DNA of 64,000 bases, taken from the NCBI RefSeq assembly GCF_016464625.1, contig NZ_JAEAGO010000001.1:744001-808000 (forward strand), in the 5' to 3' direction. Below are positions 36,892-45,462 of the stretch, in pieces; positions within the stretch are counted from its first letter, which is position 1, and every line of letters begins with the position of its first letter. The notes beneath the pieces were generated by a model. That model was given only the letters and a program-made list of their open reading frames with translations. It was not told the origin of the DNA and did no database searches. The DNA is from Penaeicola halotolerans. GTDB taxonomy: Bacteria > Bacteroidota > Bacteroidia > Cytophagales > Cyclobacteriaceae. Made by a program: the position numbers and the translations under genes.

Positions 36892-37479
36892 TTAATTCAC
36901 TATGTATTTTTTGATTTTCTTATCTCCTATCCACACGATTTCATTGGTCTGAATGTCCGTAAGCTCTAGATTGATTTGATAGAAAATCACTTTTTTACGG
37001 CCTTCCATATCAGTGATCGAGTTGATCGTACCAAACATCATATAATCAGCTCCCAACTCGAGTCCCCACTTCTTCTGTGTATCTAGGGATGAAAAATTTT
37101 GCTGATCAGCTCGCTCTTCTCTGATTTTTTCTCTCAAAACAGCATTCTGAACGATTCTGATCTGTGAAGACTTGATGAATTCACGCTCGATATCTTTGAT
37201 AAAAGTCTCTGCCTCGATATGTTCACTGCTTCTATTGGTAATAACACCTACGATCATTACGGGGGCCTTATTTTTGGCTTGATAGAATCTATTGAGCCAT
37301 GCACTTCCTAAAGCATCCATGGTCATTTCTTCAGCGACAAGTCTAGAGTCAGTATCATTCCATCTACCGCTTAGATCGATGGTTTGGTCTGGACTAACTC
37401 TGGTGACAGATTTTGTGCATGACGTCATCGTAAGAAGCGTCAAGGCAAGTGATAAAATGGAAAGACTAATTCGTTTCAT
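36892..37479 (-). CDS. LpoB-like penicillin-binding protein activator lipoprotein
   Basis: This 195-residue outer-membrane lipoprotein (signal ending MTSC) matches the LpoB family: LSGRWNDTDSRLVAEEM, PVMIVGVITNRSSEHI, EREFIKSSQIRIVQN and GADYMMFGTINSI. In E. coli LpoB stimulates PBP1B from the outer membrane; a comparable role in peptidoglycan synthesis is inferred here. It is transcribed with the COG3014-type gene downstream. Confidence 0.87.
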   Translation of the reverse strand: MKRISLSILSLALTLLTMTSCTKSVTRVSPDQTIDLSGRWNDTDSRLVAEEMTMDALGSAWLNRFYQAKNKAPVMIVGVITNRSSEHIEAETFIKDIEREFIKSSQIRIVQNAVLREKIREERADQQNFSSLDTQKKWGLELGADYMMFGTINSITDMEGRKKVIFYQINLELTDIQTNEIVWIGDKKIKKYIVN

Positions 37480-37537
37480 ATATTTTAATTTAAAAATGAC
37501 AAACTAACATTTTTCAAATCTCATGCCTAAAAAAAGA

Positions 37538-38194
37538 TTAGGAAAGATTTTTTAGATCAGCAATGGTATTAATCGGGTCAGTAGCATTGAAAACAAAGCT
37601 ACCTGCCACTAAAACATCTGCTCCAGCTTCAACAAGTAGAGGCGCATTTTGAAGATTGACCCCTCCATCTATTTCTATTAGGGCATTTGACTTACTTGTT
37701 ATAATCAAACCTTTCAGTTGCTTTACTTTATCATAAGTATGCTGGATAAATTTTTGACCTCCAAAACCTGGATTGACTGACATGATACACACCAAATCCA
37801 AATCAGCGATGATATCAGTTAGTAAATGAACTGGGGTATGTGGGTTAAGTGCTACACCAGCTTGACAACCCAGACTTTTGATATAATCTATCGTCCTATG
37901 GAGGTGTGTGCAGGCTTCATAATGTACTGTCAATGTAGCCGCTCCAGCTTCTTTGAAAGCTTGTAAATATCGATCAGGCTGCTCTATCATCAAATGTACG
38001 TCAAGCGGTTTTTTTGCATGTTTATTGATCGCAGCAGTCACTGGTAGGCCAAATGAAATGTTGGGCACAAACATACCATCCATGATATCGATATGAATCC
38101 AATCTGTGACTGATTGATTCAACATTTCTACTTCTGATTGGAGATTGGCAAAATCCGCAGCTAATACTGATGGAGCGATGAGTGGCTTTTTCAT
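37538..38194 (-). CDS. rpe: Ribulose-phosphate 3-epimerase
   Basis: This 218-residue TIM-barrel enzyme interconverts ribulose-5-phosphate and xylulose-5-phosphate in the pentose phosphate pathway. PSVLAADFANL, WIHIDIMDGMFVPNISFG (metal-binding His and Asp), LDVHLMIEQP, VNPGFGGQKF and IEIDGGVN are the conserved segments, and the length is standard. The gene lies 58 bp upstream of lpoB on the same strand. Confidence 0.97.
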   Translation of the reverse strand: MKKPLIAPSVLAADFANLQSEVEMLNQSVTDWIHIDIMDGMFVPNISFGLPVTAAINKHAKKPLDVHLMIEQPDRYLQAFKEAGAATLTVHYEACTHLHRTIDYIKSLGCQAGVALNPHTPVHLLTDIIADLDLVCIMSVNPGFGGQKFIQHTYDKVKQLKGLIITSKSNALIEIDGGVNLQNAPLLVEAGADVLVAGSFVFNATDPINTIADLKNLS

Positions 38195-38257
38195 AGTTTG
38201 TCTGAGTTCAGATAATGGCTACAAAAAAAGCTAAAAAATCCCAATAGAAAAAGGTAC

Positions 38258-39604
38258 TTACTCATGTATATCAAAGTCTAAACCGAGCTTTTGAAAATCA
38301 GGTATGCCATATCCTCTATTCTGATCTGGCTGGGAATATTGATCAGCGGATTTGTAAATCAGTTCAATCACCTGCTTAGCTGATAGATGCGGATAAAGCT
38401 GCCAGACCCCAGCTGCTAGTCCTGTCACTAATGGTGCGGCATAAGAAGTACCATTTTTGAGTTTAATGTGCTTTTTTGAAATGACTGGTATACCCACACC
38501 AGGTGCAAGAATTTCAGGTTTGAAGATTTGCTCCAACATCCCCACAGATGAAAATGCAGCACGCTCCCCCCATTTATTGGCTGCACCTACTGAGACTACT
38601 CCCCTTGCGTCCGCTGGAGCGGTAATAGTTTTCCATTTAGTTTGTCCTTCATTGCCAGCACTTACGACTACGATCATCCCTTTTTGAGCAGCCATATTTG
38701 CGGCTTTGGAAATAATCGATTTTCCTTGAAGCAAATCTGAAACTTGATAGTCAAATTGTTCATTTTCAAACTGATTGTACCCCAGAGAACTATTGATGAT
38801 ATCAACTCCTAGACTATCTGCATACTCAGCTGCTAATGTCCAATAATATTCCTCTATCGGGTACTCGCTATAAATGTCTTCTGTGACACATAAAACATAG
38901 GAGGCATCTGGGACAATCGCTTGAAACTTATTATTGGATGAAGCAAGAATGGACAAAACTTCTGTACCATGAGTGTTTCTTTGATAGACATTTTGCGAGG
39001 CATCTACAAAGTTTCTTGATTGCCATACAGCTATTTTTCCAAAAGGCTTTTTCCTATCCACATGCTTAAATCCTCCATCAAAAATAGCTACTGTCAAACC
39101 CTCCCCTTTAAGTCCTTGGGCATGCATTTCCTCCATTCCCATAGGTAAGCTTGGCTTCACCTTAGGCTTGATTTTAAATTGTAAAAAGTCAAAAAATACA
39201 GTTTGAAGATTATTTAAGGTCCTATTTTTAGGAGTGTTAGCAGGTTTTATCCACTGTATATGAGACACGAATGAAAACTCTTCAATCGCAGTTCGCTCAT
39301 TTGATTGAATGCTGACTAAAGCAGCATTAAGCCATTTACTGGTAGAAATGACTAAGAAGCCATTTTCATTTAATGAATTTATGAAGTTGATATCCACTGG
39401 AGCATCAGAAGCTTCCAAATCAATTTGTTGCTTATCTCTTCTCAAGATAGACTTAGCAGATAAATAGGAAGACGCTTGACTAAGCGACTGCTCTGCATTT
39501 GGCTTATCTTTAAAGTAAACCAAATAGTAACCTGACTGACAGTATGAGGGAAAGCTTGTAAAAATACAAATGAAAAATAGTAACAGCTTAACTTTCCCTT
39601 CCAT
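38258..39604 (-). CDS. Secreted subtilisin-like (S8) serine protease
   Basis: This 448-residue exported protease has a signal peptide, a propeptide-like N-terminal region (about 25-155) and an S8 domain. The triad is Asp176 in FDGGF, His212 in THGTEV and Ser387 in NGTSYAAP, with an oxyanion Asn in VSAGNEG. Gly replaces the usual Ser/Thr after the catalytic Asp. There is no obvious C-terminal sorting domain for type IX secretion, so it is probably periplasmic or outer-membrane associated. It overlaps the end of the upstream lipoprotein gene by 17 bp. Confidence 0.92.
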   Translation of the reverse strand: MEGKVKLLLFFICIFTSFPSYCQSGYYLVYFKDKPNAEQSLSQASSYLSAKSILRRDKQQIDLEASDAPVDINFINSLNENGFLVISTSKWLNAALVSIQSNERTAIEEFSFVSHIQWIKPANTPKNRTLNNLQTVFFDFLQFKIKPKVKPSLPMGMEEMHAQGLKGEGLTVAIFDGGFKHVDRKKPFGKIAVWQSRNFVDASQNVYQRNTHGTEVLSILASSNNKFQAIVPDASYVLCVTEDIYSEYPIEEYYWTLAAEYADSLGVDIINSSLGYNQFENEQFDYQVSDLLQGKSIISKAANMAAQKGMIVVVSAGNEGQTKWKTITAPADARGVVSVGAANKWGERAAFSSVGMLEQIFKPEILAPGVGIPVISKKHIKLKNGTSYAAPLVTGLAAGVWQLYPHLSAKQVIELIYKSADQYSQPDQNRGYGIPDFQKLGLDFDIHE

Positions 39605-40304
39605 AACTTACTACCCTCATAGTGAGCGACTTACCTGACTCTATGATTTGTCTATTGAGGCACTCGCTTCTGGTACAATATCTAAGCACTTCGTATGATC
39701 CAAATACCATTCCTACATCAGGTGCATAGACCTCTGTTCTGACATCTCGAGAGGTGACTTGATCATCTTCATCGCTCTGGCTAATGGTGATCGTATTTTC
39801 AAGTATCACTTCTCCACTGACTTCATAAGTGCCCCCAACTTCTGTTACCGTGTAGTCATCAGCTGGATTACTATTCAGTGCATTGCCATCCCAGACTCTC
39901 CCTGCAGCTATTGGAAATTGTAGCTTAACAAAAGGAATATTATTTTCTACGGACACCACACGAACATCATCCTTTCTAGCACTCCATACGGAATCGAGCT
40001 CAAATGTACCCGTAGCAGATGTACCTTTCGATCTATGAATGACATATGAAGGCTGACCAGCTAGATTGAAAAAGAGATCCCTCACACTAACTTTCAAAAA
40101 GTAATTCTCTGTCTCTTGGTCATTGATACCAAAATAAGTAGTCTCAGTGACTTGATACATTACAAACTGCCCTGTTCTCAATGGATAATAATCTCTTTGA
40201 TCAGTCACTGGTGGATCAGGAACTACCCCTTCAGGCAATTCACATGAACTCACAGCAGTCAGTACTACCATCAAAATGATTAAATATTGACTTATCTTTT
40301 TCAT
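39588..40304 (-). CDS. Lipoprotein of unknown function upstream of the protease
   Basis: This 238-residue protein has a lipoprotein signal ending AVSSC, followed by ELPEG. The mature part is beta-rich (DYYPLRTGQFVMYQVTE, YGSYEVL-type strands) with two C-terminal cysteines (YCTRSEC) that could form a disulfide. I cannot place it in a named family. The ATG at 40304 is preferred over a GTG at 40322. Overlap with the protease gene implies joint expression; it could be a partner or inhibitor, but nothing proves this. Confidence 0.7.
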   Translation of the reverse strand: MKKISQYLIILMVVLTAVSSCELPEGVVPDPPVTDQRDYYPLRTGQFVMYQVTETTYFGINDQETENYFLKVSVRDLFFNLAGQPSYVIHRSKGTSATGTFELDSVWSARKDDVRVVSVENNIPFVKLQFPIAAGRVWDGNALNSNPADDYTVTEVGGTYEVSGEVILENTITISQSDEDDQVTSRDVRTEVYAPDVGMVFGSYEVLRYCTRSECLNRQIIESGKSLTMRVVSYGRES

Positions 40305-40444
40305 AATAAACTTCAAGAACACAAATTAAACATTGTCCAGAGATATATGGTAAGCTTTTACAGAATTTTCATTGATAAACTATCGATCTGGAAAAGTCTA
40401 AGACTCATTGTCTGATTATATTCCGCTTTAAACATTAAAAAACT

Positions 40445-40452
40445 TACCTTTG
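40445..40452 (+). promoter_or_regulatory. Bacteroidota-type -7 element
   Basis: TACCTTTG matches the TAnnTTTG consensus exactly and lies 45 bp before the start at 40498. A -33 TTTG at standard spacing is not evident. Confidence 0.35.
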
Positions 40453-40497
40453 CGATAGTTAAGCAACTAGATTTATCATTTCAACATTCCTAAACTG

Positions 40498-41124
40498 ATG
40501 GCTTTAAAAACATTTGTCAAGATAAGTACAGTCAATAACCTAAGTGATGCCCGCTACTGTGCTGGTATGCAAGTCAATCTCATGGGTTTTAACTTAGAAA
40601 AAGATCAAAGTAGCTATATCGACCCTGCCAAATACAAAGAAATCACTGAATGGATATCAGGTGTGGCCTTTGTGGCGGAATTTGAGCATACGCATCCAGA
40701 TAGCATCTTGGAGATTATCAAAGACTATCCATCTATCGAATTCATTCAAATCAATGAAAAGCACCAACTCCAGATGTTGCTTAACACGAGCTACAAGCTT
40801 ATTTTAAAACAGCATATTGATCATTTAGATAAATTGGAAGACCTCCTGACTTTAGCTCCATCGCTAGAGGAACAGGAAGTAGTTTTACTTTTAGAAGCAG
40901 ACCGAGATGAAATAGCAGCAGATGAGATCAATATCTTAAAAAAGCTTACTCAATCAGCTACAGTGATCCTTGGTTATGGTATCAATCCTAGTGATGTAGA
41001 AGATATTATCCAAGATACGGGTATTTCAGGCATAGCACTCAAGGGCGGTGAAGAAATCAAACCTGGTCTTAAAGACTTTGACGATCTCGCAGAAATATTA
41101 GAAAAACTAGAAGTCGAAGAATAA
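40498..41124 (+). CDS. TrpF-like (phosphoribosylanthranilate isomerase fold) protein lacking the catalytic Cys
   Basis: This 208-residue beta/alpha-barrel protein resembles phosphoribosylanthranilate isomerase: TFVKISTVNNLSDARYCAG aligns with the TrpF start, and LGYGINPSDVEDI and GEEIKPGLKDFDDL align with its C-terminal phosphate-binding and PGxKD segments. The catalytic Cys in the usual KICG motif is Ser here (KIST), and the general-acid Asp region reads LLLEAD. No other trp genes are nearby. It is probably a paralogue with a changed function, not a working TrpF. A strong terminator follows. Confidence 0.72.
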   Translation: MALKTFVKISTVNNLSDARYCAGMQVNLMGFNLEKDQSSYIDPAKYKEITEWISGVAFVAEFEHTHPDSILEIIKDYPSIEFIQINEKHQLQMLLNTSYKLILKQHIDHLDKLEDLLTLAPSLEEQEVVLLLEADRDEIAADEINILKKLTQSATVILGYGINPSDVEDIIQDTGISGIALKGGEEIKPGLKDFDDLAEILEKLEVEE

Positions 41125-41128
41125 TCTG

Positions 41129-41151
41129 AGCGCCAAATGGCGCTTTTTTTT
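41129..41151 (+). terminator. Strong terminator after the TrpF-like gene
   Basis: AGCGCC (41129-41134) and GGCGCT (41139-41144) form a GC-rich stem with an AAAT loop, followed by eight Ts. It begins 4 bp after the stop codon. Confidence 0.88.
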
Positions 41152-41222
41152 ACACCTTAATTTCTTTTTTTATTATCATATCTTAATATTGTATAGTTTA
41201 CATATTATATAAATATTATGTT

Positions 41223-41957
41223 ATGAAATATCTACTTCTTATCACATTGTGTATCGGTCGAATAACTGCTTTTGCACAAAATGACAAAGAGTTTATCGAT
41301 CAATATGGCAGAGAAACCAGTGAGGATAAAGCTAGCGCCTACTTGGTCAAAACCTATAACCCAACAGATTCCAATCAAGTAGAAATACATCAATACCAGT
41401 TAAATGGAGCACTGCTAGAGAAAAGTACCTATCAAAATTTTGGTAGAAAAACCAAAATTGGCGCATGGCAAAAGTGGTCGGGTGATGGACAGTTGATTTT
41501 GGATGCTTATTTCAATGAGAAAGGAAATCTTGAAGGCACCGCACGCAGCTATTTTGAAGATGGTAGATTAAGGCGTGAAGACCACTTTGATGATGGAAAA
41601 TTAGTAACTGGAAAAGTTTGGGATGATAATGGAGATGAGATAGCACACTATCCTTTATTAGAAGAAGTTTCTTTTGGATCTGAATATATGGACTGGTTTA
41701 GATACCTCGGTAAAAACGTCAAGTACCCCACTCAAGCACGAAGAATGGGGATTCAAGGAACAGTAATGGTGGAGTTTCTCATCCAGAAGGATGGCAGTGT
41801 ATCAAACATCGAAGTGATCAACTCTCCTCATGAGTCTCTATCGGAAGAAACTGAAAGAGTAATGCGTCTTTCACCCAAGTGGAATCCTCAGAAAATAGAG
41901 GGAGAAGCTCAAGTAACTTTAATGACAATACCTATAAATTTTAGACTAGCACAATAA
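41223..41957 (+). CDS. TonB-domain secreted protein with MORN-like repeats
   Basis: This 244-residue protein has a signal peptide (cleaved near AFAQ), YwqK/MORN-like repeats around residues 50-135 (YFNEKGNLEGTARSYFEDG) and a clear TonB C-terminal domain (about 150-243: YPTQARRMGIQGTVMVEFLI, DGSVSNIEVINS, LSPKWNPQK). The TonB domain normally binds TonB boxes of outer-membrane receptors, but there is no N-terminal membrane anchor or Pro-rich spacer. The architecture is the same as in the protein encoded at 25122. Confidence 0.82.
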   Translation: MKYLLLITLCIGRITAFAQNDKEFIDQYGRETSEDKASAYLVKTYNPTDSNQVEIHQYQLNGALLEKSTYQNFGRKTKIGAWQKWSGDGQLILDAYFNEKGNLEGTARSYFEDGRLRREDHFDDGKLVTGKVWDDNGDEIAHYPLLEEVSFGSEYMDWFRYLGKNVKYPTQARRMGIQGTVMVEFLIQKDGSVSNIEVINSPHESLSEETERVMRLSPKWNPQKIEGEAQVTLMTIPINFRLAQ

Positions 41958-41964
41958 ATTGTGT

Positions 41965-42822
41965 TTAGTCAATCCTCACTTTGGTCACAGCGCCTAGAAT
42001 AGAGACTAGCGCTGTGACCAAAAAAAACAACAAGCTAAAAGCCACTGCAGTATTCTGCTCAATACCAAACCATTGATGTCCTAAAACAAATACAAGCTCT
42101 CTAGCTCCCACTCCTCCAATGGTAAAAGGGAGTACAGCAACTACAGAAGAAATCAGAAATAAAGCCATATAGGCTATCAGATTTTCAGACACACCTAAAC
42201 TATTCAGTAAAAAATAAGCGCAGACTAATTGCAAAACTTGAACGGTCAATGCCCATAAATTGGTAGGGACAAAAACCTCTCTAAACTTCTTGAAAAGACC
42301 TAAATGAAGCAGGTAGAAAATAGGGAATGCTACAATGAGTCCGATCCAAAAAATCCAACGATAAGGGACTATCAACTCATTTATAGGAAGTAATAAAATC
42401 AATCCACAAGCTAAAAAACCAAGTGAAACGACTCCATTAATCCTATCTAATAAACTGGCTTTAATTAGATTTTTGGTTCCAATTTGAAACTGTTTTTGAA
42501 GGATGTAAACCTTATAACCATCGCCACCAATACCACCTGGCAGGAAGAGGTTGTAAAACATACCTATCCAGTACAATTTGAGATTGTAATAATGTGATAG
42601 CTGAAGACCAATGGCTTTGAAATAGTGCCATAGTCTTAATGCAGCCGCTATTTTAGATAAGGTGAAAAATATAATTGCCAAAAACAGGTAAAACCAATCT
42701 ACTGCAAATAATAAGTTCTTGGTCTCGCGCGTGTCGATCTTACTGAAAACAAGCCACAAAGCCAAAACTGTGAGCGTCAGCTTTACGATCGTTTTCAGAA
42801 TGGTCTTTAGACGCTTATCCAA
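41965..42822 (-). CDS. LPG-synthase-type membrane protein (UPF0104 flippase-like)
   Basis: This 285-residue protein has about seven to eight membrane helices. LPGGIGGDGYKVYIL, KASLLDRINGVVSL and PFTIGGVGARELVFV are the hallmark segments of the lysylphosphatidylglycerol-synthase transmembrane family, often found beside glycosyltransferases and thought to act on glycolipids. No ATG exists in a suitable place; translation probably starts at the TTG at 42822, which overlaps the end of the GT2 gene by 8 bp. A joint role with that enzyme in glycolipid handling is inferred. Confidence 0.82.
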   Translation of the reverse strand: MDKRLKTILKTIVKLTLTVLALWLVFSKIDTRETKNLLFAVDWFYLFLAIIFFTLSKIAAALRLWHYFKAIGLQLSHYYNLKLYWIGMFYNLFLPGGIGGDGYKVYILQKQFQIGTKNLIKASLLDRINGVVSLGFLACGLILLLPINELIVPYRWIFWIGLIVAFPIFYLLHLGLFKKFREVFVPTNLWALTVQVLQLVCAYFLLNSLGVSENLIAYMALFLISSVVAVLPFTIGGVGARELVFVLGHQWFGIEQNTAVAFSLLFFLVTALVSILGAVTKVRID

Positions 42823-43747
42823 GTGTATAGATTTCTTTTATTTGATAGGTTTTCTTGTCCTGAGACTCATAATATGTCCTGACGATGATCTCTGCCACAA
42901 GGCCAGACGTGATCAATTGCACGCCTCCTAATGTAAGCAAAACTCCTAAGATCAATAAAGGCCTACCCCAAATATCTTCTCCTAGGATTTTGAGGATGAT
43001 CATGTAGAAGTTGATGAGCATTCCTACGAGAAAAGTGATCAATCCCGCAGTACCAAATAAATGGATAGGTCGCTGAAAGTACTTTTGAAAGAAAAGCATC
43101 AAAAGTAAATCGCTCATCACTTTAAACGTTCGTCCGATTCCATACTTTGACTCACCATGAATACGTGGATGATGACGCACATCCATTTCGTCCATATTAG
43201 CACCCTGAAGCTTAGCCAAAACAGGAATGAAACGATGCAACTCTCCATACAAACCTAGATTCTTGGCGATTTCAGCTTTATAAATTCTCAGCGAACAACC
43301 ATAATCACTCAAGTGTACATTGGTGCTATTTCTTATGATCCAATTGGCTATTTTAGAAGGGAATTTTCTAAAAACAAAACCATCTTTACGGTTAGCACGC
43401 TTTCCAGCTACGACATCTAAGCCCTTATTTTCTAGTTTTTCTAGCATGAGTGGTATATCTAATGGATCATTTTGTAAATCACCATCCATCGTCACGATAT
43501 ATTCACCGATGGCATGATCTATCCCAGCTGACATGGCGGTTGTTTGACCATAGTTTTTATTGAAAACGATGAGTTTACACTTATCATTAGCAAATAGCTT
43601 GATGTTCTTTACAGTGGCATCTTTAGAGCCATCATCCACTAAGATCAACTCATATTCAAATGACTTCATAGCTTCATCCACTTTGGCTATCAGAGGTGCT
43701 ATATTATCCGCTTCGTTATATACTGTGACTACAATTGATATTTTCAT
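42815..43747 (-). CDS. Membrane-anchored GT2 glycosyltransferase
   Basis: This 310-residue enzyme has a GT-A domain (about 1-220) with MKISIVVTVYNEADNI, LVDDGSKDAT and TMDGDLQNDPLDIP (DxD metal site), followed by two membrane helices (about 230-295). It resembles dolichol-/undecaprenyl-phosphate sugar transferases of the DPM1/GtrB/ArnC type, which load a sugar onto a polyprenyl phosphate. The coupled flippase-like gene downstream and the divergent GT39 gene fit a route for lipid-linked sugars. Confidence 0.9.
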   Translation of the reverse strand: MKISIVVTVYNEADNIAPLIAKVDEAMKSFEYELILVDDGSKDATVKNIKLFANDKCKLIVFNKNYGQTTAMSAGIDHAIGEYIVTMDGDLQNDPLDIPLMLEKLENKGLDVVAGKRANRKDGFVFRKFPSKIANWIIRNSTNVHLSDYGCSLRIYKAEIAKNLGLYGELHRFIPVLAKLQGANMDEMDVRHHPRIHGESKYGIGRTFKVMSDLLLMLFFQKYFQRPIHLFGTAGLITFLVGMLINFYMIILKILGEDIWGRPLLILGVLLTLGGVQLITSGLVAEIIVRTYYESQDKKTYQIKEIYTLG

Positions 43748-43853
43748 GGAATAATGCTTAAAAGTGGCAAGTTAAAGTTTTGAGTCTATAATCTCATCAG
43801 TTTGTTAACTCAAAATTGACATAAGAGCGTCAATACCTTGCGATATATTGTGT

Positions 43854-43861
43854 TACTTTTG
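43854..43861 (+). promoter_or_regulatory. Bacteroidota-type -7 element before the GT39 gene
   Basis: TACTTTTG matches TAnnTTTG exactly, 21 bp before the start codon at 43883. That spacing suits a short leader. A -33 element is not clear. Confidence 0.38.
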
Positions 43862-43882
43862 TGTGAAATCATGATTTAAGGT

Positions 43883-45451
43883 ATGTCAAAAAAGCAGATC
43901 AATTTTTTCACGCTCCTTATTTTGAGCTTGATCATCATGTTTATCAATATCGGTGGATTGAGCATTTATGCACTTGATGAAGCTAAAAATGCGGTAGCAG
44001 CGCGTGAAATGTGGGAATCTGGAAATTGGATAGTGCCTACTTTCAACTATGAACTGAGATTTGATAAGCCTCCCCTGCATTATTTTTTTATGATGCTAGC
44101 CTATGAGCTTTTTGGTTATGGGGAGTTTGCTGCTAGATTTTTTGCATCGCTGGCTGGTGTATCCACGATCATAATGACTTATCTATTTGCTAGAAAGTAC
44201 TTTGATGAATCTGTAGCCTATTATACTGGATTTGTCCTTGTATGCTCTCTACATTTAGCACTACAGTTTCACATGGCAGTACCTGATCCCTTCTTGATCT
44301 TCTTTCTGACAGCTGCTTCTTTGAGTTTTTATACCGGGATCACTGATAAGAAAAGACGGTGGATCATTATCTGCTACCTAGCACTCGGTCTAGCAGTCTT
44401 GAGTAAAGGTCCCGTAGGCATAGCACTCCCTGGACTGAGCTTTCTACTTTATTTATTATGGACCAAACAGTTCACTTGGTCTAATATTAAGTGGCTTCAA
44501 CCGTGGACCGGGCTATTGATCGTGCTTTTAGTAGCAGGGCCTTGGTATATAGCAGTTTATCAAGCTACTGACGGACTTTGGATAGAAGAGTTTTTCTTCA
44601 AACACAACGTGAGCAGATTTTCTGCACCTATGGAGGGTCACGGTGGGCTTTTCTTGATCACTTGGGCATTTGTACTAGGCGGAATGTTACCGTATGGCGT
44701 CTTTATACCACAAGCTTTCATAATCGCGTGGAAGGGAAGAAATAATCATGCGCTCCTATTTTCCCTTATCTCAGCCGCTGTGATTATTCTTTTCTTTTCA
44801 ATCTCCAGTACCAAACTACCCAATTATACAGTGCCGAGTTATCCATTTTTAGCGATTTTATTGGGGTATTTTATCAATAAGATAACAGCCTTTAATTGGG
44901 TAAAAAGAACATCCTACCTCATCAGTTTATCAGTATTTTTACTCATCTGCTTAGCTTTTCCTATTGGAATATACTTAGCATTTACTGAAGATGATAGTTT
45001 GAGAGACCTAGCATATGTAGGTTGGTATATGATACCTGTGAGTATTTTGGGACTTGTTACTTTCTATTTGGGTTTCAAAAAACGATATGAAGCTGCCATT
45101 CGCTATCAGGGAGCAACTTTTTTTGTAGCGAGTATTATTTTCTTTCAGTTAGCATTTGCTACTGTAGACCCTAAAAATCCAGTAACAGAAAGTCTTCAAA
45201 CACTAGATGTGTCTAGGGGATTTGGCTATTACAGAAGCTATAATTCAGCTTACTCTTTTTATTTATCCAAACCTATACAAGTTCTTAATAAAGAGGAAGT
45301 TGCATCTTTCTTTTTAGAAAATCCAGATGGCTACTTATTGACTAGAAATAAGTACTTCAAAGACTTAGCAGAAATTCCAGGGTTAAAGATCATATATGCT
45401 GGAAAGGACCTTTTTGAGTCTAACATCTCCATTGTAGTCATTAAAGAATAA
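43883..45451 (+). CDS. GT39-family membrane glycosyltransferase (ArnT-like)
   Basis: This 522-residue protein has about eleven membrane helices. LDEAKNAVAAREMWESGNW is the periplasmic catalytic loop with the conserved Asp-Glu, and RFDKPPLHYFFMMLAYELFG is diagnostic of the ArnT/PMT superfamily. Such enzymes transfer a sugar from a polyprenyl phosphate to lipid A, protein or another glycolipid. Its divergent neighbour is a GT2 enzyme that could make the lipid-linked donor. It converges with a PAP2 phosphatase gene 11 bp beyond its stop. Confidence 0.9.
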   Translation: MSKKQINFFTLLILSLIIMFINIGGLSIYALDEAKNAVAAREMWESGNWIVPTFNYELRFDKPPLHYFFMMLAYELFGYGEFAARFFASLAGVSTIIMTYLFARKYFDESVAYYTGFVLVCSLHLALQFHMAVPDPFLIFFLTAASLSFYTGITDKKRRWIIICYLALGLAVLSKGPVGIALPGLSFLLYLLWTKQFTWSNIKWLQPWTGLLIVLLVAGPWYIAVYQATDGLWIEEFFFKHNVSRFSAPMEGHGGLFLITWAFVLGGMLPYGVFIPQAFIIAWKGRNNHALLFSLISAAVIILFFSISSTKLPNYTVPSYPFLAILLGYFINKITAFNWVKRTSYLISLSVFLLICLAFPIGIYLAFTEDDSLRDLAYVGWYMIPVSILGLVTFYLGFKKRYEAAIRYQGATFFVASIIFFQLAFATVDPKNPVTESLQTLDVSRGFGYYRSYNSAYSFYLSKPIQVLNKEEVASFFLENPDGYLLTRNKYFKDLAEIPGLKIIYAGKDLFESNISIVVIKE

Positions 45452-45462
45452 ACCTTGGGTAT

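Noticed and set aside
40498..41124. Functional trpF of a tryptophan operon
   Set aside because: The catalytic Cys is Ser and no other trp genes flank it; strong terminators and a separate promoter-like element isolate it.
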